From Hydnum rufescens UP504 (lineage: Eukaryota; Basidiomycota; Agaricomycetes; Cantharellales; Hydnaceae), in the NCBI GenBank assembly GCA_014904985.1, contig MU129146.1, forward strand, positions 20,994 through 84,993: 64,000 bases of DNA, in the 5' to 3' direction. Within the stretch, counting starts at the first letter, position 1, and each line of letters opens with the position of its first letter. Position numbers and translations under genes: made by a program. The notes under the pieces were generated by a model. That model did no database searches and had not been told where the DNA came from. It saw only the letters and a list, made by a program, of their open reading frames with translations. Below are positions 1-10,822 of the stretch, in pieces.

Positions 1-225
1 AGGCTCTGGAAGGCTGGAGGCTGTGTGCAGGAAATAGTATTTATAGCCCTTTGCAGTTGGGGGATCACCAGTTTCAATCTCTCAGGATTCCCACTGCGGT
101 AGGTGCGAGACTTGTGTGTCCCTTGTTGTGTGGTGTATACTCAGGATTCCCACTGCGATAGTGTGTGGTTAATTAATCTCTTTCCTCTTTCTGTTTGTGG
201 CTTCGACGGCAGTGTTGCCCTGACA
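1..225 (+). repeat. chromovirus LTR, terminal 225 bp
   Basis: This is the reverse complement of the first 225 bases of the LTR at 46296-47141. It ends in CCTGACA at 225, matching the TGTCAGG terminus of that family. It keeps both copies of the 20-bp CAGGATTCCCACTGCG-type repeat, as the LTR at 46296 does; the LTR at 52495 has only one. A TATTTATA box lies near position 38-46. The rest of the element must lie left of the window. The next base starts an unrelated older gypsy element, so this LTR probably marks an insertion into it. Confidence 0.85.
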
Positions 226-715
226 CCAAGAGAGTGTCCCCATCACCCCAAATCCCAAGAATCACTTTGAGGTCCTTTCCCAGTGAATCTCCACCCTTGG
301 GGAAGGGCTAAATAATACCCTCTGGACCCCATCAAAGCCACAACCTCTGGGATTGAGTAGGGAGCCAGCAGGAGCATGGGAAATGGGGGCTGTATTGGGC
401 CAGATGATCTGAAAATCATCAAACAGGATCATCCCAGCCTTAGGACTGACCCAACAAGTGCAGGGTCATTCACCACATGCCAGCTATCTCATAGCATGAT
501 TGAATGCAGTGGAAAACATGAGGCTATCTCCAGGCCAGGTGTGGAACCTCATCACCGACATGCCTGCCCTACCTGACCCAGGAGCCACCAGAGCCCATGA
601 CTACTATTTGGGCCTAATAAAAGTGGCCCCAATGCCCCAGCTCAGCTTGCTCTTCATGAGTAACCCAATACAAGCCCCATCATCCAAATTAGGGTAAGCC
701 CCCATCATTTCCCAA

Positions 716-2120
716 GTGTCAAATGGGAACATGCCTCCCCTGGGTCCTTCAAGGTGCATGAGCCCTGAATCTTTCACAGGAGACCCACAAGTCAAGGACC
801 CACCACCCTCTCAACCCCACAGCTCAAAGGGTAGTGGGGGTGGCCAGCTGGAAGGAGGCAACAGTGAAGGCCCTAGTGGAGGTGGAAGTGGAGGTGGAGG
901 TCCAAGTGGTGGAAATGGAGGCCCAGGTAGTGGAGGAGGCCCAGGACAAGGAAGCCAAGGGCCAGGATCCCCTCCTAGTGGAGGTCCCTCAGGCCCCCTA
1001 TTCCCACAGGCCCTCCTGGCCCTCCAGGCCTGCCAGGCCTGCCAGGCCCACCAGGTCCTCCCGGGCCCAAAGGACCACCTTCCAATGCCCCTCCCCCTGG
1101 CATTGTGTGGGACAATAAGCTTAAATGGTCCACCATACCTGAATGGGATGGAGCTCATGAGACAGCCATTGACTGGCTGTACAAATGTAACAACCTTGCA
1201 AGTCTAGGCCCTATGTTGGAGGGCCAGTTGCCCATGATAGCAACATGCCATTTTAAAGGAGCAGTAGCAACTGCTTGGCAGGCACACTCCATGCCTGTCA
1301 AACACCCAATTCTCCCGTCATGGGATAACCTGTGGGAGTGGGTCTTACATTGCTATCTAGGAGAGGTCTGGTACATGGCACAGCACCTCAAATATAATGA
1401 AGAGGTCTTCCATAGTGCCAAGTACCCCATGAATCACCTGTGGAGTATATACAACAGCAGATCCTCCTCTTGTGCATTTTCTTCCGATTCACCCCCAATA
1501 GTCCTGAGGAAATGGCTTCAGTCATGAACAACACACCAAATGAATGGGATGTCATCCTGTGCTGGAGTGACTGACCCCCAATAGAATTGGTCCTGATGTC
1601 AGCCAAACAATTTGAAGCCACATTGATCACCCAGTGGAGATCTTCACAGTACTACCGACATCGTTTAGGAGCAAGGAGCTCCAGGAGAGCCAATTTAGCC
1701 ATGCAAGGGAACAATGAAGAAGGGGATGAGGAGGACTCCCTGCACTCCCCCTTTGAAGATGATTCCAAGGGAGCCTTCTACTACTCCAGTGAGGAAGCAG
1801 AAGGAAATAGGACCTCTTTGACAGCATTTAATGTGGGAAAGTGCCAGTGGCCGATCTCAGCACCCCCAGCATCAAGTACCTTCATTGAACAAGATGGCTG
1901 ACAATGTCCAGAAAACCTACCCATATCCTCAAGATGACACTGTGGTCAGCCACAACAAGCCAGGCCAGAAGTGTTTCACCTGCAGGAGTGAGAAACACTG
2001 GGTCTGAGAATGTAAACACTATGGAGCTTATTCCAACCATCTCAAGAGGAGGACACTCAAAAAGGAGCACCAATGTTATGAGACACCTGGTTATAAAGCA
2101 GCATATTCAGCTGCTGTAGA
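716..2120 (+). pseudogene. gag pseudogene (collagen-like linker, capsid, CCHC knuckle)
   Basis: A Gly/Ser/Pro-rich stretch (about 830-1000) leads into a collagen-like PGPPG tract (about 1010-1080, read in a different frame). The capsid core follows at 1105-1527, with the WDGAHETAIDWLYKCNNLA segment. A zinc knuckle of spacing C-x2-C-x4-H-x4-C is visible near 1970-2008, but its penultimate codon before the last Glu-Cys is TGA where Arg is expected. The frame shifts at least twice. The same domain order is seen in the better preserved copy at 43845-46295. In gypsy elements Gag packages the RNA into cytoplasmic particles; this copy cannot do so. Confidence 0.75.
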
Positions 2121-3479
2121 TTCCAACCAGAATTTTTAATTACAGGATGGATGAACCCAGCTCTGCCATCTAGTTCCCCTGTAACCTACCAGAAGCCCAC
2201 ATATATAGAGACTCAAGAACACTTGTTGCATAATGTAAATGTAGCAATGAGTAATATACAGCTTCCCCCTCCCATGAAATCCTTCCTGGATTCCCCAAGA
2301 AAACCTCCTGATAGACAGCACCCCTGCAATCTGGGAGAAACAAGTCAGCGATTCACAGCAGTGGCTGCAGCATCAAAGCCAGTTGAGAACAGGCCACCGG
2401 AATCACCAAAGGCTCTGAATGACCTTCCAGTGAAGGTTATTCATTGCCTCAAGGCTAGAACCACACCTCCAGGGAAATCAGCTCTGGGCATTACAGTGCT
2501 TAGCATATACGGTGGCTACTTGGGGTTGCTCTCAAGTCCAGAAGTACAGCTATGACTAGATTTGGGCACTGACATCATGCTGATATTGGAGGAATGCTAT
2601 AAAGCCTTGGAATGTTGCCTGAAATTGCAAAAGGGGATGAAACTTAGCCTTTTTGAGCTCACCAACCAAGCAAAAATCCTTGGCTATGTGAATCTTTGAG
2701 TCTTCATGCCTATGATGGACAGTCGAATGCTAGAATTCATTGAGGAAGCCTACATGATACCAGAATGAATGTCCCAGTGTTGCTAGGGGGGACTTCCAGG
2801 TTAATTACAAGGTCTCCATGCTGAGAATGGCACAAGAGACACACCTCTCAATCAGTCAGCCAGAGGAGCAATTTGACATTTGTGCTCATTCAACCCCCCT
2901 TGTGGCAAGAAATGTCCAAGTCCAGCCATGCCATCCCCAAGGGATCTGGAATCACACCACATACCAAGCCGCTTCCAGGAACCCTGACAGGTGCCAAGAA
3001 TATAGCTGCATGCCACACCTGCTGTGAGTGGCAAAGGATGTGAGAATCTGTCCTGGATGGGCCACCAGGGTTCTGGTGGAAGGTCTAGTAGTGGGGCACA
3101 AGGAATGGTCATGGAGAGGGTTACACTTCCCATGAGCAATGGGTGCTTCCTAGCAGCTCCATCAGCACTGCTTAAGTCCAAAGAGCCCATAGTGCAGGTA
3201 GCCAATATGTCCCCCCACCACAGAATGGATTCACAAGGGCAATGTACTGGGCATCCCACATGACCCAGAGCAGTACTTCAATAGAGCCAGGGATGACAAA
3301 CAAACACAGCACTTGAAAGCCTATGCCCAGGTAGTGCAGAAGATCACCCAAGGATTGCTAGGGACAAGGATCTATCAGATCAAGCATCAGTGAAGTCATG
3401 AGCACTGGAGATTCCCCCAGGACCCAATGATCCCAATGAGCTTTGGGGTCCTAAAACGTCAGAGCCCACAGACCTGACT

Positions 3480-4440
3480 ATGTATGACTCAAAGAAACTC
3501 AAAGAACTCATAGACATTGCTCCAGACGTCCCTCCAGACATAAAAGTGAAGACTCTGGCTTTGATCAAAAAGCATATCCAAGCATTCAGGTTCAATGATT
3601 GCCTGGGGATATTGGAAACGATTGCCAAGATCCACATGAAGGAGGAAACCCACCCCATGTCCATGCCTATGTACAGAGCTTTGCCAGTGAAAAGACAAGT
3701 GATCAACCAGCAGATGGACAAGTGGATCCATCAGGAGGTGGTGGAACCCTCAAAAAGTCCCTGGGCTGCCCCTGTAGTTATAGCATATTGAAATGGGAAA
3801 CCAAGATTCTGTGTAGACTACAGGAAACTCAATGCCATGACTATACCCAATGAATTCCTGATCCCTTGACAAACAGAGATCCTGCAAGCCCTGTCAGGAT
3901 CACAGGTCTTGTCTTCCCTTGACACACTGGCAGGACCCCACCAGATGATGATAGACAAGGAGGATAAAGAGAAAACAGCCTTCCATTCTCACTGAGGGCT
4001 CTGGCAATTCAAATGAATGCCCTTTGGCCTTAGGAACAGCCCCTCAATCTTTCACAGCATGATGCAATCTATCCTTGCCCCATTCCTATGGATATTCTCA
4101 CTGGTGTACATAGACGACATTGTAGTGTATTCAAAATCATATGAGGAACACCTGGAGCACCTTGACCAAGTCCTACAGGCATGTGCTGAAGCTAAACTAC
4201 CTTGCTCCCAAGAAGTGCCACTTCATGTACACCTCTATCCTACTACTGGGGCAAAAGGTCTCCCAACTTGGGTTGTTGACCCACAAGGAAAAGATCAAGG
4301 CTGTTATGGACCTAGCCCACCCCCATAATAGAGCAATGCTGCAAACATTCCTGGGGATGGCCATTTACTTCTCGCACTTTATACCACACTACTCAGAGCA
4401 AGCAGTGCCATTATTCAAACTACTATGAAAAGCCAGAAGC
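3480..4440 (+). pseudogene. gypsy reverse transcriptase pseudogene
   Basis: Linker and RT fingers read from 3480; the motif RFCVDYRKLNAMTIP follows a TGA at 3789-3791 where Arg is expected. Palm motif MPFGLRNSPS is at 4017-4046 and the catalytic YIDDIVVYSKS is at about 4108-4140. Further TGA codons stand for Arg before QTEIL and at 4014-4016 before MPFGL. A frameshift between 4170 and 4200 moves the thumb (LGLLTHKEKIKAVMDL) to another frame. The YxDD active site itself is intact, so loss of function comes from stops and frameshifts. Confidence 0.85.
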
Positions 4441-4603
4441 TGGACTTGGGGGCAGAGCAAGAATGAGCCTTTGAAGACGTCAAAGAAGGGCTGGTCTTAG
4501 CCCTGTGCTCAGTCACTCAATTCCAGCTAGGCCATATTGTATATATTCCGATGCATAGGATGTAGCCATAGGGGCCAGTCTACAACAAATCCAGCCAATA
4601 GCA

Positions 4604-4924
4604 ATGAGAAATCTGAAGGGTACAAAAATATACAATAAGATCCTGGCTGTGCATACAAAAGGCAAGCCTGTCCCAAAAATAGCTCATCAAGCCTCAAAGA
4701 ATACAAACAACATGCCTGACGCCAGCCCCTGGGCTGAGAATGTGGAAGACATGATAGTACATGTTAAACAAGTAATCACCTACTGGAGTAGGTCCCTCAA
4801 GTCTGCCAAATGAAACTATTTGGCAATGGAGAGAGAAGCCCTAGGGGTTAAGGAAGTGCTAGTGCATTTCCAACCCTTCATCAAAGGTGAGAAAAACATT
4901 GTGATTACAGATCATGCAGCCCTG
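4604..4924 (+). pseudogene. gypsy RNase H, N-terminal piece
   Basis: The segment AMEREALGVKEVLVHFQPF at about 4822-4880 and the following NIVITDHAAL match the core of gypsy RNase H (Glu of the active site in the EREALG block, Asp in TDHAAL). The coding sequence is cut immediately after TDHAAL by the insertion at 4925. It resumes at 6138 with LQWARMYENANRHL, which completes the family's usual DHAALQW sequence. RNase H degrades the RNA of the RNA-DNA hybrid during reverse transcription. Confidence 0.8.
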
Positions 4925-6137
4925 TGTAAGCAGGATGGTTACGAACCAATCCAACTACTGTCCACGTCGTTGAGGAGAGGACAAAAGAAGGGAGCCACGG
5001 GGACAATTTGAATATTCAGTTCCAGGGAAATGAAGGTCTTTTTGGATAATAGAAAATCCCAATGAACAGTGATTGCTCAAAGGAATAGATCAGTGTCACA
5101 AAATAAAGATGTCAAGGCCACACCCTGAAGTTGTCCTCTTGACTATTCAGTCTAAATGCAGCTGTACAAAGTCTTGACAAATGGGAAATCTCCTCCAGAC
5201 AGCAGCAATACTTCAGTGCCTCAGACTGTGATAGGGGGAAAAACCAAATATTTACATGCCCCCTCCCCTTTATATACATTCCAGACCACAATTCAAAATT
5301 CCGGAAGACAAGCAGAGATAAGGGAAGCATAATGAAAAAGAAATGAAGCTAAAAGCTTCAAAACTGGTGGAGATATTCAAGAATCAAGTAAAAAAAGACA
5401 AAAAACACTTTACAAGGCATTCCTCTCTTGAAACTGGATAGATTCCCTTAAGGAAAGGTGGAATAGGTCGCCCTGAGTGCCATTTGCATCGGAATTAAGA
5501 GGGCCAGAACTAATTTGTCATTTGTGTTGGTGGAGCAAGGGGGGAGTCATGAGGAAGGGGTTGTCTTGTGAAAAATGGAGTTCGCGTCCGTTCGTTTTGC
5601 CCTTGGTACTGTTCGATGCGCATTTTAACAGCTTTCAGGGTGTGGTACTCGCGAACAAATCCGATAAGAATTGGCTTCGCAAAGTAAGAAATACTCCTTC
5701 AGAGTATGAATCATGGCAAGATATTGTTACAGGGACTGCATTTTGATCCGCTCATTTCGTGTTTGGTACCGTTCGATAGGTACAATTCGTATCCTTCTGG
5801 GAGTGGTCGTTCCGAGTCGATCCGATCAAAACTGACGGAGGAATTCGAAAAATACTTCTTTAGAGTGACATAATCCCTTTTTGAATCATGTGATGGGTCC
5901 GCGGGTCCAGAACGAAGGCCAGGCACAGTCTGCGTCATTACATAATCACAATTCTTTGCCCTTAAGGCAAAGGAACGATGTGGAATGATGGGTTTCAGAT
6001 GTATAGAATTTGGACTGTTTCTCCAATGAATGAACAGCTTGAAAATAAAGGATCGGATGGACATTCAGTCCATTTGTTTGGTTGTAAAATTGGCCTCGGA
6101 TGGTGTTTCTATGGTGTAGGGATTTATCCCTCCAACA
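4925..6137 (+). mobile_element. solo LTR, 1.2-kb family, copy 1
   Basis: The insert starts TGTAAGCAGG and ends CCTCCAACA, i.e. TG...CA, and is flanked by a 4-bp direct repeat CCTG (4921-4924 and 6138-6141). Removing it restores the RNase H reading DHAALQW, which fixes both edges. It has no coding sequence. It has a TATATA box in CCCTTTATATACATT near 5268-5282 and internal repeats of the type GGTACCGTTCGAT...GACGGAG. A second copy lies at 35117-36331 with about the same length. Unlike its host element it keeps many CpG sites, so it is much younger. A large MITE is the alternative, but the TG...CA ends favour an LTR. Confidence 0.75.
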
Positions 6138-6668
6138 CCTGCAATGGGCCAGGATGTATGAAAATGCCAACAGACATCTCACAGTGTGGGGGCAGTATTT
6201 GCAGCATATCCAGGCCTGGATATAGTACACATAGTGGGCATTGTTCACTCCAATGTTGACCCCCTCTCAAGGCTACAACAGGTTCTGCCATATCAATTGC
6301 CTGTGGAAGATAGCTCCCCCTCCCTGCCAACTCAGCTCCCAACACAACTGATGTATGCATGGGAAGACATAATAGAGAGGAAGCCCACTGAGTGAGCAGC
6401 ATTCCTTTCCACCTGAGCACAGAGCAAGAAGCAAGGTCTCCAGGAGGAAGGGAAGGCTACTGCTGGGGCAACAGATGAGATAGAGTTGGCTGCACAGTGA
6501 AGAGCCAGAACAGCAAATGCCCTGGGCCGAGAACACACGCCATGAACACTCAACATCAATATCAGCCCCTGAAGAATAGAAGCCTTCATTCAAGGATACC
6601 AAGCAGACCCCAGCTTCTGGCAACCATGGAATGAAGTGGCAGAAGATGAATCAGAGCTCTTGGTGGCC
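6138..6668 (+). pseudogene. gypsy RNase H end and integrase start
   Basis: After the inserted LTR the sequence resumes with LQWARMYENANRHL. It continues in a shifted frame through AAYPGLDIVHIVGIVHSN and DPLSRL, the normal close of gypsy RNase H. A linker then leads to the integrase upstream region, with GYQADPSFWQPWNEVAEDES and LLVAQRF at about 6594-6680. In intact relatives the HHCC domain follows; here the sequence switches to repeat DNA near 6669. Confidence 0.75.
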
Positions 6669-6990
6669 CAGAGATTTTATAAGCCTTTCCACAAGCATCC
6701 CAGATGTATAAGCCTTTCCTTAAGCATCCCAGATGACATATAAGCCTTCCTACAAGCATCCCCTATGTATAAGCCTTTCTACAAGCATCCCCTGCATATA
6801 AGCCTTTCAACAAGCATCCCAGATGATATATCATTGACTACAGCTAGTCCATATCCATCCTATTCCCCACTGAACACCATACACATCTTGCAGAGTGTGA
6901 TCAACCATTGAAGCAAACCAACCCAATGAATAACAACAGAAATACAGTCACCCATCTACACACTGGCTGAACCAGATTTTGATTTGACAG

Positions 6991-8318
6991 TATGGTTGCC
7001 ATGGTCAGGTTTTGGTCAGGTTTTGCCCAATTTGGCAAAACCTAAACCTGACCAGGTTCCAAAATCACCCATGAGGGCAAAACCTGAACCTGACCTGAGG
7101 TTCGGTCTCATTCAGGTCAGGTTCAGGTTTAAACCTGGTTTAAACCTGAAACCTGAGGTATGAGGAAGCCAACATTTTCAGGGGATACTACAGAATATCT
7201 AGACCCTCTGCTCAAGTCTCTGCCTCTGGCACTCCCTTTACATCCTGATTTAGATCCACATCTCCTTCCTAGCCCCCTTTCATCTTCTGGAGATGGTATT
7301 TAGTATGGATGCTGCAGTTCAGGTTTAAACCTGTGGAACCTGAGTTTAAACCTGAACCTGACCCAGGTCAGGTTCCATTGGGTCAGGTTTCATTTCATTT
7401 TCTTCAGGTCAGGTTCAGGTTTTGCCCTTGCCCTGAATCCAAAAACCAGTCTGAAACCAGGTTTAAACCTGAACCTGAAAGGTAGGGTGTAAGTTCCATT
7501 CCATGTAAATTGACCACTATTCTGGCACCAAATCTGGCAATTTACACATGTGACAGTTCTGGAGTCAGAAGTCACATGACTTGGCCATCAAATGAGGTAA
7601 TTGGTGCAGGTCATACAACACATGACAGAATGTAGTGACTAAATACCATCTCCAGAAGATGTGTAAGCAGTAAATTGAAGTAAAAGGGGGCTAGGAAGGA
7701 GATGTGGATCTAAAGCAGGATGTAAAGGGAGTGGCAGAGGCAGAGACTTGAGCAGAGGGTGTAGATATTCTGTAGTACCCCCTGAAAATGTTGGCTTCCC
7801 TCATACCTCAGGTTTCAGGTTTAAACCAGGTTTAAACCTGAACCTGACCTGAATGAGACCGAACCTCAGGTCAGGTTCAGGTTTTGCCCTCATGGGTGAT
7901 TTTGGAACCTGGTCAGGTTTAGGTTTTGCCCAAATTGGGCAAAACCTGACCAAAACCCGACCATGGCAACCATAGTATTTAGTCACTACATTCTGTCATG
8001 TGACTTGTGACCTGCACCAATTACCTCATTTGATGACCAAGTCATGTGACTTCTGACTCCAGAACTATAGTCACATGTGTAAATTGCCAGATTTGGTGCC
8101 AGAATAGTCAATTTACATGGAATGGAACCTACACCCTACCTTTCAGGTTCAGGTTTAAACCTGGTTTCAGACCAGTTTTTGGATTCAGGGCAAGGGAAAA
8201 CCCTGAACCTGACCTGAAGAAAATGAAATGAAACCTGACCCCCATGGAACCTGACCTGGGTCAGGTTCAGGTTTAAACTCAGGTTCCACAGGTTTAAACC
8301 TGAACCACAGCATCCATA
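6991..8318. mobile_element. hAT-type MITE (outer copy)
   Basis: The ends are near-inverted repeats: TATGGTTGCCATGG at the left, and GCATCCATA at the right (TATGGATGC when complemented). They are flanked by a perfect 8-bp duplication TTTGACAG (6983-6990 and 8319-8326). An 8-bp duplication and TIRs of this form fit the hAT superfamily. The element has no ORF. It is built of words such as CAGGTTCAGGTTTAAACC that repeat in both orientations. Subtracting the nested copy and its duplication leaves about 649 bp, close to the nested copy's 671 bp. Confidence 0.85.
7304..7974. mobile_element. hAT-type MITE nested in a copy of itself
   Basis: This is a full-length copy of the same family, in opposite orientation, inserted into the outer copy. 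It starts TATGGATGC, ends GGCAACCATA, and has a perfect 8-bp target duplication GTATTTAG (7296-7303 and 7975-7982). It is non-coding and needs a transposase supplied in trans. Confidence 0.88.
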
Positions 8319-8354
8319 TTTGACAGTCATCAGAGCTCCCAACCCTTCTCTATA

Positions 8355-9569
8355 GCAGCCCTCCTGCTCAAAGCCAGTGCTTAGAGTGGTTGGATTACTT
8401 TCCTCTTTCTGTTCACAGGTCCCTCAAATCCGCCTTGTCTAATCACAACAAATACCATGGTCCCTTGAAGTTGAGACCACGTTATTACACAGGGTGTCCA
8501 TCAGTCATTGTAAAACCCCTGGAGTTGTGCCTGCAGTGGGCACACATACCCATACCTATATCACTAGTGGACCTCATTTTTTTTCATCTCACACACACCT
8601 TTAGGCACTGTCTAGACATGCCTATATAAAAACCACTCTTAGGTCAAATGCCAATGCAACTGGAACCCACCTAAGAGGTACCTTTTTGAGGGTACATTAG
8701 GTACTCTCTATCATTCTTTTCCTTCATACTTGCCCATACTTGCTTAGACTTAGTCAGACTTATCTGGACTCAGCCAGACCTATCTGTGTTTATATTTGTT
8801 TGGTGCCCTCATCACAGCATGGCCCTGACAGGTGGACACAATGGTTGTAGCCAGGTGCTCATCAGTTGTAGGAGATAAGTGCCAGTGGGTTGGGAGTTCA
8901 CAGGACTTGGGTCTACAGGATATTTAGGCACTGCAGATGGCTCTGACCCTGGATTGAGGTTTGGGTGAAGTGGTGGCAGCACTGAGAGACCCAGAGCATT
9001 ACACTTGAAAGTAGTTTGTTGAGCACCATTGCAAACCACCCCAAAGTCCCACACATCATCAGCTTCCACTCCATTGCATTACCAGGAATGATCACAAAGT
9101 GAGTGTGAGATACCAGCATGGTATTGTTGGCTATAAAGAAAGGTGCAAGAATCCTCAATATGGATTTCATCTTCTTGTTTTCCACCACTTTTGACTTCCA
9201 GCACTCATGCACTTCAATGAGTTTGGTAAGATAGGGTCTTTCTGGCCATGCAAATAAACCTGTGCTTGAGCAACTCTCAAGCTGTAGGCACTATTGTAAC
9301 ACACAGGGAGCAGAGAACCCAATTAGGGTGTTGTCAGTGATCCTGATTGCATAGAACAATGACTACCAAGGAAAGTATAGCTGGGGGCATACTTCAAGAG
9401 GATCATGAGTTAGATATGCTGCTATGAAGTCTTTGATTGGTGTGGAGAAGTTCCCATCAAGTGTTGGGTGGATTTTTCAGTATCAAGAATGAGACTTATA
9501 CCAAATTTGACTCATTCAGACCATGTCCTAGATTTAACACTCAAGGCCCAGTGTTTGTGAAACACATTC
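8355..9569. other. no gene recognised; one repeat fragment
   Basis: Most of this stretch is low in CpG and has only short, unsupported ORFs. A fragment at about 8594-8704 is the reverse complement of the repeat at 30718-30830 (the CACCTAAGAGGTACCTTTTTGAGGG region). Nothing else is identifiable. Confidence 0.5.
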
Positions 9570-9850
9570 ACACCTTCATGGGGTGAAGCTCTGTGTATGG
9601 GGCTCCCCCTTTGCAGGTTTAATTGCAGTGATTTCCAAGCTCCAGATGTCTGCTGCATGGTTGTACCCAGATTGCTTGATGAGCTCAGGGCTCATCCAGT
9701 AGGGCTTTCTGACAAAGTGTTCCTTCTGGAGTGTCCTGCTTAGTTGGCCAGAGATGCCAAAGTCAGCCAATTTGACTATATGGCACAAAGGGATGTTCTG
9801 TTGAGATCACAGCAATTGGTCAAGTTGAAGCTACCTTCTCCAGCACTCTG
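9570..9850 (-). pseudogene. STE20/GCK-type protein kinase fragment
   Basis: The minus strand encodes kinase subdomains VII-IX: KLADFGISGQL (the DFG Mg-binding loop), FVRKPYWMSPELIKQ (APE-type block) and SGYNHAADIWSLEITAIKPA. These are the hallmark of STE20/germinal-centre kinases, which act upstream of MAP-kinase or polarity pathways. Upstream, the catalytic-loop region is frameshifted (AACATCC near 9795-9800 where the HRD-x-K-x-x-N block should be). WSLEI carries Glu where Gly is usual. N-lobe and C-lobe remainder are not seen nearby, so this is a relic. Confidence 0.8.
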
Positions 9851-9954
9851 TAACCTTCCAACCCTAACCTTCAGGGATCCTTTCCCATGAACCCAAGGAC
9901 ATTTCTTGGTGCTATATAGAATGAGCACACCAAAATGAAACCATGTCCAATGAT

Positions 9955-10475
9955 CATTGGGGGGGTTTCACAACCCCCAAATCCCTCTGAAATCAGTCCC
10001 AAATAGTGACAAAACTCATTATTTCAGAATGGATTTGGAGCTCTGGTAGCTCCAAATCACTTTTCAAAAAGTCCTAAAGTAATGAGCCTCAAAATACAAT
10101 CACCATGCCACCCAGTTGTTGGTGCTGTTTCCCATGACTTCAGCATAGCTGTTGGTGTTGTCCACCCTTCAGTTTGTGGTGAATAATGGCTGCATCATAA
10201 TAATCTTACATTCCTTGTATGTGCTATACATAAGTGCTCAAATGAAGATGAAAATACAGAGGCAGAAAATGCCAATGGCTATGCTGAAGTTGTGGGAAAC
10301 AGTGCCAACAACTGGACCAAATGGGTGGTACAGTAATTATATTTTGAGGCTCATTAGTTTAGGACTTTTTGAAAAGTGATTTGGAGCTACCAGAGCTCCA
10401 AATCCATTCTCAAACAACAATTTGTGTCACAATTTGGCACCAATTTAAGAAGGATTTGAAACCCCCTATTGGGCC
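9955..10475. repeat. foldback (inverted-repeat) element
   Basis: Two arms of about 150 bp are inverted copies. The best-conserved part is at about 10028-10112 and 10335-10412, including ATGGATTTGGAGCTCTGG against CCAGAGCTCCAAATCCAT. The loop of about 220 bp has no ORF of note. No target duplication could be fixed. Confidence 0.7.
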
Positions 10476-10822
10476 ACAGAAGGCCACCAACACCCACACA
10501 TTCAATGTTTCCAATCCAAGGGACCTCAGTGATCCATCCTCACTGAGTCACAATCCCACAAGTCCTGCAGCACAGGGCCACCCCAGCTCTATAGTACAAT
10601 TGCTTCCTCTGACTGGGGATACATGAATTTGGCTGACTCCCACCTTCATACAAGAAAAAGCAATTTGACCTTATAAAAGGGGAGGGGGATTACAGCAGTC
10701 ACTACAATATTCCCTCTCATCTCTTGCCTTAGAACCCAATCCCATGCAGGGCCAGGAAGTTGAATCCCACCCTTGGCTTCTATATGCAGTATTGTATTGT
10801 TGGTCACCAAGGGATGGCTGGG

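Larger units (their letters stand above)
226..6668 (+). mobile_element. degenerate Ty3/gypsy element with collagen-like Gag, interrupted
   Basis: Decayed gag-pol reads left to right: Gag (716-2120), protease region not recognised, RT (3480-4440), RNase H (4604-4924, resuming at 6138), RNase H end with the DPLSRL motif near 6255-6280, and the start of integrase near 6560-6665. The element is split inside RNase H by the solo LTR at 4925-6137. Its 3' end is lost where a truncated LTR begins near 6669. Many stops are TGA where Arg is expected (CGA to TGA), and CpG is nearly absent. No 3' LTR of its own is visible. Confidence 0.85.
6669..8354 (-). repeat. truncated copy of the 1.6-kb LTR family, interrupted by MITEs
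   Basis: Minus-strand sequence corresponds to about the first 250 bases of the solo LTR at 10823-12399. It is recognised by the block TGTCAAATCAAAATCTGG and by short repeats of the type AAGCATCCCAGATGTATAAGCC (about 28 bp, some six copies at 6672-6835). It ends CCCTTCTCTATA at 8354, matching the TATAGAAGGG start of the other copies. A hAT MITE pair at 6991-8318 sits inside it. The rest of the LTR is missing. Confidence 0.75.

Noticed and set aside
811..1158. Minus-strand Pro-rich frame opposite the gag linker
   Set aside because: It is the complement of the Gly-rich tract of the gag relic on the plus strand.
6991..8318. Single 1.3-kb autonomous transposon
   Set aside because: It resolves exactly into two elements of 649 and 671 bp by their own 8-bp duplications, and neither codes for a transposase.
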